From contig JAQVSV010000004.1 of NCBI GenBank assembly GCA_028700325.1, positions 1 to 54,748 on the forward strand: 54,748 nt of DNA, in the 5' to 3' direction. Origin of the DNA: Elusimicrobiaceae bacterium (GTDB taxonomy: Bacteria > Elusimicrobiota > Elusimicrobia > Elusimicrobiales > Elusimicrobiaceae). Numbering within the stretch: the first letter of the stretch is position 1; every line of letters starts with the position of its first letter. Under the pieces are notes generated by a model. That model did no database searches and was not told the DNA's origin. It saw nothing but the letters and a program-made list of their open reading frames with translations. Of this stretch, positions 40,797 to 49,806 are shown one piece after another. The translations under genes and the position numbers were made by a program.

Positions 40797-42434
40797 CTAG
40801 GTTGTCAGCGCGCGAGGCTGTTTGATATGCGCTATGCCGGAGGATTTGTAAATGCGGTAGTCAATCTGCGGGAAAATATTGTCTTTCCACTCCAGTTCCC
40901 GCAAAAACTCTTCCTCTATCCGGGTGTCCTTTATCTGCTCATACAGTTCGTTGAAACGGTCAATATGCTCTTTGGTGCGCTTTGACGAGTACTGCATGGC
41001 CGTTCCGACCGTGATCAGAAATGCCCAGTCCGACGACTGCGCCAGCACCAGCTCCCGCGCGCACTGGTTGAGCGCGCGGCCCAGAACTCCGTCAGTCGTG
41101 TCGTAACGGTTGGCGAGCGCGATCATCCGCTGCGCCATTTTGTTCAGATGCCGGTAGATCCAGTCGTTGCCCGCGTTAAGCCATACTTCATGATAGCCTT
41201 TGTCGCCCCAAGACGACATGCTCGGCTGGATTACCTGATTGTCCGGGTTCTCCTCAAGGTATTCCATCGGCGTTATGGGCCGGATATCGGCCTGATCGTG
41301 ATGGAGCTTCCTGAAAAGCATTTCCAGAAACTGCGGGCCTTCGTACCACCAGTGCCCGTACAGTTCGGCGTCGTACATTGACACGATCAGCGGTTTCTTC
41401 TGCAGAAACCCGTTAAGGTGTTCGATCTGCTTCTGCCGGTTGAACATGAAATTGCCTGCATGCGCGGCGGCTTTTTCCAGGGCGCGCGCGGGGCTGTAGG
41501 GCGCTTTTTTGTCAAGCGGCACTTTGCCGGTGATCGCGTTGTATTTGACTCCGATGTTGCGGCGCACGCCGTCGGAATGCAGATAGGGCTTCACATAGTC
41601 ATAGTCCAGATCATAGCCCAGGTCGCGGTAGAATTCGCGGTAGACGGGATCGCCGGGATAGCCGGTGTCCGCGCTCCATACCTGATGCGCCGATTCCATG
41701 TCGCGCGCGAACACGCCCACGCCCGACGGGCAGTAGACTGGCGCATACACTCCGTAGCGCGGGCGCGGCGAGCCGTAGAGAATGCCGTGGCTTTCGGTGA
41801 AAAAGAACCGGATCCCGGCGTCTTTGAGATACACGTCGTCGCCGGGATTGTAGGCGCATTCCGCCAGCCACATGCCGCGCGGAGCGCGCCCGAAATGCCT
41901 CTTGTAATCTTCCACGGCGATTTTGATCTGCGCGTTGACGCTTTCTTTATAAACCTGAAGCGGCAGAAACCCGTGCGTGGCGCAGCAGGTGATTATTTCC
42001 AGCTTGCCCATGTCCTGGAATTTTTTGAAGCCTTCCAGAATGTTTGAATGGTAATAATCTTCCCACAGCAGCCGAAGCCGCTTGAATTTAGCTTCGTACA
42101 TCCGCGCGACTTCTTCGTAAGGCGTGCCGCGGGTGCGGCCGGATTCCTTTTCCGTAAGCTCGATGCGGTTGTGCAGGTAGCGGCGGAACCGGGTTTTCAG
42201 CAGGTCGTCAGCCATCATGTTGCACAGCGGCGGCGTGATTGACATCGTGATGCGGAAGTCCACGCTGTCAGCCGTCAGCTTTTCAAACATGTCGAGCAGA
42301 GGCAGATAGGTCTCGATCATTGCCTCGAAGAACCAGTCCTCCTCCAGGAAATCGTCGTATTCCGGGTGGCGCACGAACGGCAGATGCGCGTGCAGTACCA
42401 GCGCGAGGTATCCTTTTTCGTTGCCTTTATTCAT
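40797..42434 (-). CDS. GH57 1,4-alpha-glucan branching enzyme
   Basis: A 545-residue cytoplasmic glucan branching enzyme that makes alpha-1,6 branches in glycogen or maltodextrin. The GH57 barrel begins with VLHAHLPFVRHPEYDDFLEE; the nucleophile is Glu192 (MWLAECAYNPGDD) and the acid Asp355 (SMYDAELYGHWW). The C-terminal helical DUF1957 part includes LAQSSDWAFLITVGTAMQY. Length and motifs match archaeal/Thermus GH57 branching enzymes. It overlaps the DUF4912 gene by 8 bases and is transcribed after it. Confidence 0.9.
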   Translation of the reverse strand: MNKGNEKGYLALVLHAHLPFVRHPEYDDFLEEDWFFEAMIETYLPLLDMFEKLTADSVDFRITMSITPPLCNMMADDLLKTRFRRYLHNRIELTEKESGRTRGTPYEEVARMYEAKFKRLRLLWEDYYHSNILEGFKKFQDMGKLEIITCCATHGFLPLQVYKESVNAQIKIAVEDYKRHFGRAPRGMWLAECAYNPGDDVYLKDAGIRFFFTESHGILYGSPRPRYGVYAPVYCPSGVGVFARDMESAHQVWSADTGYPGDPVYREFYRDLGYDLDYDYVKPYLHSDGVRRNIGVKYNAITGKVPLDKKAPYSPARALEKAAAHAGNFMFNRQKQIEHLNGFLQKKPLIVSMYDAELYGHWWYEGPQFLEMLFRKLHHDQADIRPITPMEYLEENPDNQVIQPSMSSWGDKGYHEVWLNAGNDWIYRHLNKMAQRMIALANRYDTTDGVLGRALNQCARELVLAQSSDWAFLITVGTAMQYSSKRTKEHIDRFNELYEQIKDTRIEEEFLRELEWKDNIFPQIDYRIYKSSGIAHIKQPRALTT

Positions 42435-43299
42435 CAGTTTGCGTTTTCCTTTCGGCGGTTATGGTTATCTGCCGGTGCAGGTCGCCGTCGGCATTGTCTG
42501 CGTGAACGGGCAGGTCAAGCACGCCGTCAGGGAATGCGAACCGCAGGCTGAATGTGCCGTCGGGATTGAGTTTTACCGTTCTGCCCGCGACGGTCACTTT
42601 CGCGTCCGGTTCAGTGGCGCCGTACAGCACCAGTTCGCAGTCGGCCACCAGCCAGAAGTCTTTTTTGCCGGTCATCGTGCCGGGATGCGCGCCCCACGAG
42701 GCGCCCCGGGATGATACGGACTTGATCATTTCCCACCGCTGAGCCAGCACCCGCGCTATGTCGCCCGAGCCTCTGCCGAGATATTCGATGCCGGAAAGTT
42801 TAAGCAGTTTCTGGAAATCAGGGTTGACGCTCATCCAGTGTTCGTCGGTCTTGTCGGATACGCAGCCGGCAGGCAGGCCCACCATGTTGCTGCGCGCCAG
42901 CAGAATGAACCGGCCGTCCGTGTCAATCAGCCCGATATCGCAGATATAGGCGCGGCCTGGTTTGGGCACGTTTAAATACCAGTTTTTCGCTTCCAGCACT
43001 ATGGGCACGTCGAAATAGCTTTCGGAATTTTGCCCGTCAAAGCCGTTCACGCCGGTCACGTCGTGAATCCGCACCACGCTTTTCGTGCGGAACATGATGT
43101 CTTCCCCAAACTGGCGTTTGAGCGAGGCAATGGATGTCTCCGTCACTTCCCAGTATAAAAACATCCACTCCGGGTCACGCGGAAGCAGATATGCTTCCGT
43201 GTCACCGTAGCCTTCCGGCAGTTTTATGTCTTTTGGAACAGGATAGACCTTCTCCTCTTTTTTCAGCCCCCCCGAGGTAGGCAGTTTGTCTGAACTCAT
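42427..43299 (-). CDS. DUF4912 protein
   Basis: A 290-residue cytoplasmic protein. The start at 43299 has a strong AAGGAG. The DUF4912 core (about 40-150) reads AYLLPRDPEWMFLYWEVTE, VVRIHDVTGV and NWYLNVPKPGRAYICDIGLI, and the C-terminal part is beta-rich (GATEPDAKVTVAGRTVKLNP). DUF4912 genes are often found next to GH57 enzymes, as here, and a carbohydrate- or complex-binding role is suspected; no activity is known. It has its own promoter at 43355-43384. Confidence 0.85.
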   Translation of the reverse strand: MSSDKLPTSGGLKKEEKVYPVPKDIKLPEGYGDTEAYLLPRDPEWMFLYWEVTETSIASLKRQFGEDIMFRTKSVVRIHDVTGVNGFDGQNSESYFDVPIVLEAKNWYLNVPKPGRAYICDIGLIDTDGRFILLARSNMVGLPAGCVSDKTDEHWMSVNPDFQKLLKLSGIEYLGRGSGDIARVLAQRWEMIKSVSSRGASWGAHPGTMTGKKDFWLVADCELVLYGATEPDAKVTVAGRTVKLNPDGTFSLRFAFPDGVLDLPVHADNADGDLHRQITITAERKTQTDE

Positions 43300-43354
43300 C
43301 TCAGGCTCCTTTTGATGGAATGCGCTGTTTCCCCACACTTTCAATCGCTGCTAT

Positions 43355-43384
43355 ATTATACCACTTTGCCGGCGACGCTGTCAT
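43355..43384 (-). promoter_or_regulatory. promoter of the DUF4912-branching enzyme operon
   Basis: On the minus strand ATGACA (43379-43384) and a perfect TATAAT (43355-43360) are 18 bases apart, with the start codon about 55 bases further down. Confidence 0.65.
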
Positions 43385-43390
43385 CCTAAA

Positions 43391-43425
43391 CAAAACTCCC
43401 CGATATTCAATATCGGGGAGTTTTG
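43391..43425 (-). terminator. terminator after the response regulator gene
   Basis: A perfect 15-pair stem (CAAAACTCCCCGATA with TATCGGGGAGTTTTG, loop TTCAA) lies 20 bases after the response regulator stop. It separates that gene from the DUF4912 promoter. Confidence 0.9.
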
Positions 43426-43443
43426 CCGCCGGTGAAATTCATG

Positions 43444-43818
43444 CTATTCCGTGCCCAGTATGCGGTCTATCCGCCGCACCAGTTCCGAAGACGTGACCGG
43501 TTTGGCGATAAACTGCCGCCCTCCGATTGTGCCGCCCCCCACCTGGTTCTTGTCGGCCAATGCGGTCAGGAAAACTATCGGAATTTTAGCCGTATCCGGG
43601 GTCTGCATCAGCTGGTCGGCCACTTCGGAGCCTTCCATATAAGGCATCAGCAGATCCAGAATGATAAGATCCGGCTGAAGCTGGTGCGCTATCCTGATCC
43701 CGTCACGCGGATCAGTGGCGTAGGTTACTTTGAACCGCTGCATTGACTCAAGAGTCATCTGCACCAGCTTGCAGAGCGGTTCCTCGTCGTCTATCATTAA
43801 TATGTTTTTCTTGACCAT
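43444..43818 (-). CDS. stand-alone response regulator
   Basis: A 124-residue receiver domain. The acidic pair is in ILMIDDEEPLCK, the phosphoacceptor in LIILDLLMPYMEG and the Lys in RQFIAKPVTSSEL. It has no output domain. After the phosphosite there is a longer loop (ALADKNQVGGGTIGG). It lies 15 bases after the LuxR-type regulator gene and ends at a perfect terminator, so the two form a small operon. Its kinase is not apparent. Confidence 0.92.
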   Translation of the reverse strand: MVKKNILMIDDEEPLCKLVQMTLESMQRFKVTYATDPRDGIRIAHQLQPDLIILDLLMPYMEGSEVADQLMQTPDTAKIPIVFLTALADKNQVGGGTIGGRQFIAKPVTSSELVRRIDRILGTE

Positions 43819-43833
43819 AAGCGAAACAGTGCC

Positions 43834-44490
43834 TCAGAGGTGGGTGATGCCCTCTTTCAGCGCATAACGGATAAGGTCCGCCTGTTTATGGATATCCAGT
43901 TTGCGCATCATGTTGTTGCGGTGCACATGCACGGTGTTAAGCGAGAGTTTGAGCTCTTTCGCTATTTCCTTGCTGCTGAAACCTTCCGCGATCAGCTGCA
44001 GCACTTCCTTTTCTTTCGGAGTGAGATGGATTGACTTGCGCGGCGATTCCGACGGCGCCATCTGCCCCAGAAAACCCTGTACGACATACTTCGATACCTT
44101 TGAACACAGATAGAACCGGCCTTCGCTCACTTCCTGTATCGCTTTCACGATTTCCTCGGAAGTTGACACTTTCACTATGAACCCGCGCGCGCCTGCTTTA
44201 AGCGCTTTTTCCACGGAGAGCCGGTCGTCGTGCATGCTGAGCATTATGACCTTGTTTTTCGGATCCAGCTTCAGCAGCCGTTCGGTTGTTTCAATGCCGT
44301 TAAGCACGGGCATGGATATGTCAATAATGTAAATGTCGGCGGGACTGGCGGCCGCCAGATCCAGAATCTCTTTCCCGTTCTCCGCTTCCGCGACGACTTT
44401 TATAAAATCGGAACTGCGTTCCAGCACTGCCTTTATTCCGTCGCGCACAACAGCATGATCGTCAGCTATTGCGATTTTTATTGTGTTCAT
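43834..44490 (-). CDS. NarL/FixJ-type DNA-binding response regulator
   Basis: A 218-residue regulator: receiver domain (about 1-120; IAIADDHAVVRDG, phospho-Asp in IYIIDISMPVLNGIE, Lys in RGFIVKVSTSEE) and LuxR-type HTH (about 150-215; LTPKEKEVLQLIAEGFSSKE and LSLNTVHVHRNNMMRKL). The start at 44490 has no close Shine-Dalgarno, the nearest GGA being about 12 bases away. Its promoter is at 44558-44586. No partner kinase gene is adjacent; targets are unknown. Co-transcribed with the receiver protein at 43444. Confidence 0.93.
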   Translation of the reverse strand: MNTIKIAIADDHAVVRDGIKAVLERSSDFIKVVAEAENGKEILDLAAASPADIYIIDISMPVLNGIETTERLLKLDPKNKVIMLSMHDDRLSVEKALKAGARGFIVKVSTSEEIVKAIQEVSEGRFYLCSKVSKYVVQGFLGQMAPSESPRKSIHLTPKEKEVLQLIAEGFSSKEIAKELKLSLNTVHVHRNNMMRKLDIHKQADLIRYALKEGITHL

Positions 44491-44557
44491 TACGGGTACC
44501 GTCCTTGCCTGCGTCCTTTCACCTGCCACACGGTTAATGCGTCACGGAGTCAAAATT

Positions 44558-44586
44558 AGTATATTATATTTATACCCCCGAAGCAA
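44558..44586 (-). promoter_or_regulatory. promoter of the NarL-type regulator
   Basis: On the minus strand TTGCTT (44581-44586) and TATACT (44558-44563) are 17 bases apart. The spacer is AT-rich near the -10 box. Confidence 0.6.
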
Positions 44587-44634
44587 GGCCCGCCGCAGCT
44601 TCACGGCGGACGGCATGAACCGGAAGACCGGGCG

Positions 44635-45003
44635 TTATTCTCCGCTCAGGGCATTTTCAATCGCCGCCACCACCCGTTCTTCCTCGAACGGTTTTACGAT
44701 ATAGTCAACGGCGCCCAGCTTGATGGCTTTCATGAGATATTCGCGCTCTTCTATGGCGGTGACCATCACGACGCGGGCGTTCGGATCAACGGCGAGAATT
44801 TCCTCCAGCGCGGCGATCCCGTCCTTGACCGGCATCGTGATATCCATGGTGACGGCGTCAGGCCAGAGTTTTTTGTATTCGTTCACGCCCTCTTCGCCGT
44901 TGGCGCATTCGGCTATCACCTGATAACCGTGCCGGGTCAGAATGTCTTTGAGCATCAGCCGCACTATCGGCGCGTCGTCCACAACTATCAGTCTTTTTGG
45001 CAT
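44635..45003 (-). CDS. cheY: chemotaxis response regulator CheY
   Basis: A 122-residue receiver domain that, when phosphorylated by CheA, would act on the motility motor. Asp9/Asp10, phospho-Asp54 (VTMDITMPVKDGI), Thr switch (MVTA) and Lys in YIVKPFEEE are present. The start follows GGAGGACAA and overlaps the cheC stop by 16 bases. It is the last gene of the long chemotaxis operon. As no flagellar gene is in the window, its target could be a flagellar switch or a type IV pilus motor. Confidence 0.9.
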   Translation of the reverse strand: MPKRLIVVDDAPIVRLMLKDILTRHGYQVIAECANGEEGVNEYKKLWPDAVTMDITMPVKDGIAALEEILAVDPNARVVMVTAIEEREYLMKAIKLGAVDYIVKPFEEERVVAAIENALSGE

Positions 45004-45617
45004 TTGTCCTCCGTATTGCGTTTGTCCGAAATATAATCGAGGAATGTGTCGCAGCTCGTTTTGGGTATCAGGTACATCCGGCACCGCACTCCGCATTCCA
45101 CTAATTTTATCATACATTCAATAATAAGGACTTCGTCGGTCTCGATATCCGCGCTCAGCAGATATTCGGAAAACACGGTGCCTTCGAAATCGGTGACTAC
45201 CTGGGGCGGGGTCGGCTGCATAAGCAGATTGAAGTTTTTTGTGAATACCCCCATGATCGCGCCGGACAGTATGTTGCCCGTTTCCTGCACCGCGCTCAGC
45301 GTCAGCGCGTCAGTCGCCGCGCAGGTTCCCAGCGGCCGGTTCAGCATGAGGTCAGCCAGCTTGAGGCTGTCTTCCTCCACGACGTAAAAAAGCAGCCGGA
45401 AAGTCACGTCGCCCGCCAGATCGAGATACGCGCCCACCACTTTCCGTTCCGAGGAATTGACCCGCTGCGTGGCGATCGTTATGTCTTCGAAACACACCCG
45501 CTCCGCTTCTATTGACGCGCCGTTGTGCAGCAGCCGCTCCAGGCTGAGGGAAGCGCGGTCAATGCTTTCTCTCGCCACAAATTCCATGATCTTGCGGGTT
45601 TCCCTGGTGATCGGCAT
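44988..45617 (-). CDS. cheC: CheC-type CheY-P phosphatase
   Basis: A 209-residue CheC-fold protein. One E-x-x-N active site is clear: Glu112-Asn115 in SAVQETGNILSGAIMG. The first half shows no E-x-x-N motif, so it has a single active site. The flanking cheD gene fits, since CheC and CheD interact in Bacillus and Thermotoga. It overlaps the cheY start. Fold assignment is good; its pairing with CheY is inferred from position. Confidence 0.82.
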   Translation of the reverse strand: MPITRETRKIMEFVARESIDRASLSLERLLHNGASIEAERVCFEDITIATQRVNSSERKVVGAYLDLAGDVTFRLLFYVVEEDSLKLADLMLNRPLGTCAATDALTLSAVQETGNILSGAIMGVFTKNFNLLMQPTPPQVVTDFEGTVFSEYLLSADIETDEVLIIECMIKLVECGVRCRMYLIPKTSCDTFLDYISDKRNTEDKCQKD

Positions 45618-45618
45618 C

Positions 45619-46143
45619 TCAGTAATCCTCCGTGATTTTTTCGTCTATGGCCCGGCATTTCACTATGCCGGATTCCAGCTCGAATTCCAGCCGCAACCCT
45701 TTTTCTCCGCCCGTTCTGCCGGGCAGAATGGTAAGGCCCCGGCCCGCCAGAAGCAATTCCGCCGCGGCGCAGTTTTCCGTTCCGATATCGCGAGACACGT
45801 TCTTGAGGATCCGCCCGCCGCCGAACAGTTTCACCTCCAGCTCTTCCGGCCGGATGCCGCGCGCCATCAGCAGGTTAAACAGCTTCGGGATCCCGGTGAC
45901 CGCGTATTTGGCTTCTTTCAGGCCCTGCCGCTCCAGGCTGGCCAGCACACCGGGCATCATGAAGTGCAGCATCCCGCCGGTTTTTGCAGCCCTGCTGTAC
46001 GCGCAGATGGCGATGCATGAACCGAGCGTGGTCTGCAGCACTTTCGGAGCCGCGGCTATTTTAATGTCCGCCATTCCGACCGTCAGTTTGTTTCCCTCGT
46101 CAGGTTGAGGAGCATGTTCACATTTGAAATTATGGTCTGGCAT
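45619..46143 (-). CDS. cheD: chemoreceptor glutamine deamidase CheD
   Basis: A 174-residue protein that deamidates receptor glutamines and binds CheC. The catalytic Cys is in QTTLGSCIAICAYS and the His in GGMLHFMMPG; VGMADIKIAAAP starts the domain. The first 20 residues are an extra N-terminal tail. It lies 1 base from the cheC and cheA stop/start boundaries, within the operon. Confidence 0.9.
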   Translation of the reverse strand: MPDHNFKCEHAPQPDEGNKLTVGMADIKIAAAPKVLQTTLGSCIAICAYSRAAKTGGMLHFMMPGVLASLERQGLKEAKYAVTGIPKLFNLLMARGIRPEELEVKLFGGGRILKNVSRDIGTENCAAAELLLAGRGLTILPGRTGGEKGLRLEFELESGIVKCRAIDEKITEDY

Positions 46144-46144
46144 G

Positions 46145-48796
46145 TCATTTCCGAACCGAAGAGATTATGTACACCGGATCCAGTATATAAGCCACATTGC
46201 CGTTGCCCAGCACCGACACGCCCGCTATGCCCCTGAGATGCGCGAGGTGCCGGGGCAGGGGTTTTAGAACCAGTTCGTCTTCTCCCAGCATTTTATGCAC
46301 GGCTACGCCCGCTTTGCGCCCGCCGTCGTTCAAGATCGCCACCATCCGCGCGCCCTGTTCGAATTCCGGCACGGGTATGCCCAGCAGAGCCTGTGTATCG
46401 CAGAACGGGAGCAGTTCATCGCGCCGGGCGAAGACAACGCCCTGCTGCGTAGCGCTGAACTGATCTTCGGTCACAAGAGCCGTTTCGTGCACCGAATCTA
46501 TGGGCAGGGCATAGGGGACATTGCTTATCGTGCACAGCAGCGCTTTTATGACCGACAGAGTGAGCGGGATCTTGAGCACAAAAGCGGTGCCGCGCCCCTT
46601 GGCGGTTTCAATGTCAATGCTGCCTTTGATCTGCAGCACCATATTGAGCACCACGTCCATCCCGACGCCGCGGCCGGATATGCCGGTGACTGTTTCCGCG
46701 GTGGAAAAGCCCGGCTTGAAAATCAGGTTGAGTTTGCCGCCGCGGTCAAGCGCGCCGGCTTCGGCTTCGGTGAGCACGCCTTTGCGCACCGCGGCGGCGG
46801 CGATCGCTTCAGGATCCATGCCGCGTCCGTCGTCGCGCACTTCCACGCGGATGCTGCTGCCCATGCGGTAGGCCCGCAGGCAGACTGTGCCGCGCTCGGG
46901 TTTGCCCGCCGCACGCCGCTGTCCGGCGGGTTCAAGCCCGTGGTCCACCGCGTTGCGCACCATGTGGGTGAGCGGCTCGGTGAGGCTGTCAACAATGGTT
47001 TTGTCCAGTTCCGTTTCCTGACCTTCAATTACCAGCGTGACGTCTTTGTCCACGGCTTTTGCCACGTCGCGCACGATCCGCTTGAAACGCGAAAAAATAC
47101 CTTCAATCGCCACCATCCGCGAAGACATCACTCCGGTTTGTATCCTGCCGGAAATTACATTCAGTTCCGACATCAGTCCGTCGAACCGCACCGCTTCCAG
47201 CGCCGCATTCTCCTGCCGTCCCGCGGACAGCGTGTTCACGCATGATTCCAGCTGTTCCGCGCATGCGCGCAGCGTTTCCGCGTCGGGCGCGGGCGAGTCA
47301 AGCGCGTTTTTCAGGGCGGCCATGTGCTCGCGGGCGTGAAAAAGCGCGTCCGACGAGTCGCGGTCCCGGCGGATGTCTTCCGCGAACACTTTCTGGAAAT
47401 TGCTCAGTTTCGAGCGCAGTGTCACCAGCTCGCCGGACAGATCCATCAGCCGGTCGAGCTTGCGCGCGTCCACCCGGATGCCGGCGGCGACAGCGGCCGT
47501 GTTTGTCGCGGCGCTGCCGGTTAGCAGATTCGTGATGTGTTCCTGCGTCAGCTCCTCCACCCCGTCAGTGTTCAGGCCCGACAGTTTAAGCGTGTTTCTT
47601 ATTTCCTCTTCGCCTGCGGCGCAGGAGAAAAGATAGGAGATCGAAACGCCCTGCGTTGTGCTGTCAACTATCGCCGCCGCATCCGGCGCGCAGCAGATGA
47701 CCCGTCCTTTTTTTGAAAGTTTTTTTGCCGCCATTACCGCGTTTATGCTTTTTACCGGCGCCGACCCCGGAATTTCGGCGGTTATCTTGAATATTTTCCG
47801 GCCCAGCGCGATTTCGTCAAGCGCGCTCTTAAGAATGTCCGGCGCAAGCGCAAGCGCGGCCGACGCCTGTGCCGCGGCGGGTTTTTGTTCCGCCGTCACG
47901 CTTGCGCGCGGCGCGCCGGTAACCGCGGCGAACCGGGTGTTAAGCCTGTCAATGAACGCGCCCGCGTCTATCACGCCGGGCGTGCCGGTTTTGTAAAGCT
48001 GCACCATGTCCCGCACCAGATCAATGCCCGCGAAAAGCACGTTCAGGCTTTCGGAGTCGGGGGTTTGCGCGGTTTTGCGGAAGTGCGCGAGCAGATCTTC
48101 CATCGCGTGCGAGGCGCGGGCCAGTTCGGTCGCGCCGATGAAACCGGCGGTGCTTTTAAGATTATGCGCCGCGCGGAACAGTTCGTTTATCAGGTTTTCG
48201 GTGGCAGGAGCCGCTTCACACCGGAGCAGCCCGTCATTAAAAACTTCTATGCCGTGCTCCGCGTCCTCAACGAATTTGGCGAGCATCGCGGGATTAAGCG
48301 GCTGCGGCACGGGTGATTGCTGCGCGGTGCCCGCGGACGGCGCAACCGCGCCCGGCGCCTGCGGCAGCGGCTCCGGCTCTGTTAAAGGCGCAAAGCCGCG
48401 TGCCGAAGCGAATTCGCCGGCGCTGGATTCGTTTAGGGCGGCATAGTCCTTTATAATGCCGTGCAGCCGGTCGTTCATTGCCAGAGCTGTTTCCAGAACG
48501 GCCCGGTCAAACGGTTTTTTTTCCTGCCGGACTTCCGAAAGCAGTTCTTCAAGCGTGTGGCTGGCCTGTTCCAGTTCCGCAAGGCCGGTAAACGCGCCCA
48601 TGCTCTTGATATTGTGCGCGCACCGGAAAATTTCGTTTATTTCCGGCTTGCCCGGCGCCGCGCCGGCTTTCAGCGCGTCTTCCGCCTGCAGCAGTTTGTC
48701 GCTTATGTTTTTGAGATATTGTTCCGCGTCGTTGAAAAACGCCGCGCGGGCGCGGGCGCGTTCGCCCAGCGGCTTGTCATCGAAAAAAATGTTCAT
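46145..48796 (-). CDS. cheA: chemotaxis histidine kinase CheA with two HPt domains
   Basis: Cytoplasmic kinase of the receptor array, 883 residues from ATG 48796, whose ATG overlaps the cheB stop. Two P1-type HPt domains carry phosphoacceptors His61 (RCAHNIKSM) and His211 (RAAHNLKSTAGF). A P2-like region, a P3 dimerisation helix pair, a P4 ATPase domain (NAVDHGLEP, DDGRGMD and GRGVGMDVV) and a C-terminal CheW-like P5 domain follow. Classical CheA has one HPt and about 650 residues; the second HPt is a real extension. It should phosphorylate CheY and CheB of this operon, and perhaps the receiver at 53571. Confidence 0.93.
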   Translation of the reverse strand: MNIFFDDKPLGERARARAAFFNDAEQYLKNISDKLLQAEDALKAGAAPGKPEINEIFRCAHNIKSMGAFTGLAELEQASHTLEELLSEVRQEKKPFDRAVLETALAMNDRLHGIIKDYAALNESSAGEFASARGFAPLTEPEPLPQAPGAVAPSAGTAQQSPVPQPLNPAMLAKFVEDAEHGIEVFNDGLLRCEAAPATENLINELFRAAHNLKSTAGFIGATELARASHAMEDLLAHFRKTAQTPDSESLNVLFAGIDLVRDMVQLYKTGTPGVIDAGAFIDRLNTRFAAVTGAPRASVTAEQKPAAAQASAALALAPDILKSALDEIALGRKIFKITAEIPGSAPVKSINAVMAAKKLSKKGRVICCAPDAAAIVDSTTQGVSISYLFSCAAGEEEIRNTLKLSGLNTDGVEELTQEHITNLLTGSAATNTAAVAAGIRVDARKLDRLMDLSGELVTLRSKLSNFQKVFAEDIRRDRDSSDALFHAREHMAALKNALDSPAPDAETLRACAEQLESCVNTLSAGRQENAALEAVRFDGLMSELNVISGRIQTGVMSSRMVAIEGIFSRFKRIVRDVAKAVDKDVTLVIEGQETELDKTIVDSLTEPLTHMVRNAVDHGLEPAGQRRAAGKPERGTVCLRAYRMGSSIRVEVRDDGRGMDPEAIAAAAVRKGVLTEAEAGALDRGGKLNLIFKPGFSTAETVTGISGRGVGMDVVLNMVLQIKGSIDIETAKGRGTAFVLKIPLTLSVIKALLCTISNVPYALPIDSVHETALVTEDQFSATQQGVVFARRDELLPFCDTQALLGIPVPEFEQGARMVAILNDGGRKAGVAVHKMLGEDELVLKPLPRHLAHLRGIAGVSVLGNGNVAYILDPVYIISSVRK

Positions 48797-49806
48797 TTCG
48801 CGCCGGCTCCGGTTAATTTGCACAGCAGCGGCGTAATGTCTTCCAGCGGGACGGTAATGTCAACCGCGCCTGCCTCCGCCGCCGAATGCGGCATCCCGTA
48901 CACCACGCAGCTTGATTCCGACTGGCCCACCACATACCCGCCCGCGTTATGCAGGCGGACAAGCCCGTCCGTGCCGTCAGAGCCTATCCCGGACAGTATC
49001 ACTCCGACCGCTCTGGCCCCGCAGACTTCCGCCGCCGATTCGAAAATCCCGTCGCATGACGGGCAGAACCGCCGCCGCGGGTTGCAGGCGGAAAGCGCGA
49101 TGGCGTAGCCGTTCGGGGTTTTTCTCAGGCCGCATTCGGTTCCGTGGGGGGACATGTAACAGACTCCATGCCGGAGCGGCTCGTTCTGCTCCGCCAGTTT
49201 CACTTCCAGCCTGGAAATGGAATTGAGCCGGCCGGCGAAGGCCGCCATGAATTCAGCGGGCATGTGCTGAACCCAGACAACCGGCGGCATGTCGGTCGGC
49301 AGCAGCGGAAGGATCCGGCCCGCCGCGTACACTCCGCCCGCCGAGGAGCCGGCGCAGATCACGTCAACCTGCCGCGCGGCGATCTCGAAAGGTTTTCGCT
49401 TCGCCGTCTTTGCGCCCGCGGCGCAGCGCACCGAAGCGACAAGCTCCTGCTCTATCACGGCCGGCGGACGCTGGCCGCCGGCCGGTTTCAAAATAACGTC
49501 ATGCGCGCCCGCCTCGACCGCGCGCAGAGTCTGCACCGCGCCTTCGGGAGTGTACGCGCTGAAAATAATTACCGGAACCGCGCTGTCGCGCCTGATCATT
49601 TCCAGCGCTTCGATTCCGTCCATGACGGGCATTTCGTAATCCATAACGACCGCGTCCGGCTTGAGCCGCCGCACCGCCTCGACCGCCTCAGCCCCGTTTT
49701 CCAGCGCCGCGACGACCGCAATTCCCTGCGCGGTGAAAAGTTCTTCCAGCCTGGCGCGGATGAAAGGCGAATCGTCGGCGATTATTATTCTTATCATGGC
49801 AGTCAT
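48793..49806 (-). CDS. cheB: chemotaxis methylesterase CheB
   Basis: A 337-residue receptor demethylase. The receiver domain has DAVVMDYEMPVMDGIEA; the methylesterase domain has the catalytic Ser (ICAGSSAGG), His (WVQHMPAEF) and Asp (GIGSDGTDG). The start at 49806 overlaps the cheR stop (ATGA); a second ATG three codons later is possible. Phosphorylation by CheA should activate it. Confidence 0.94.
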   Translation of the reverse strand: MTAMIRIIIADDSPFIRARLEELFTAQGIAVVAALENGAEAVEAVRRLKPDAVVMDYEMPVMDGIEALEMIRRDSAVPVIIFSAYTPEGAVQTLRAVEAGAHDVILKPAGGQRPPAVIEQELVASVRCAAGAKTAKRKPFEIAARQVDVICAGSSAGGVYAAGRILPLLPTDMPPVVWVQHMPAEFMAAFAGRLNSISRLEVKLAEQNEPLRHGVCYMSPHGTECGLRKTPNGYAIALSACNPRRRFCPSCDGIFESAAEVCGARAVGVILSGIGSDGTDGLVRLHNAGGYVVGQSESSCVVYGMPHSAAEAGAVDITVPLEDITPLLCKLTGAGAK

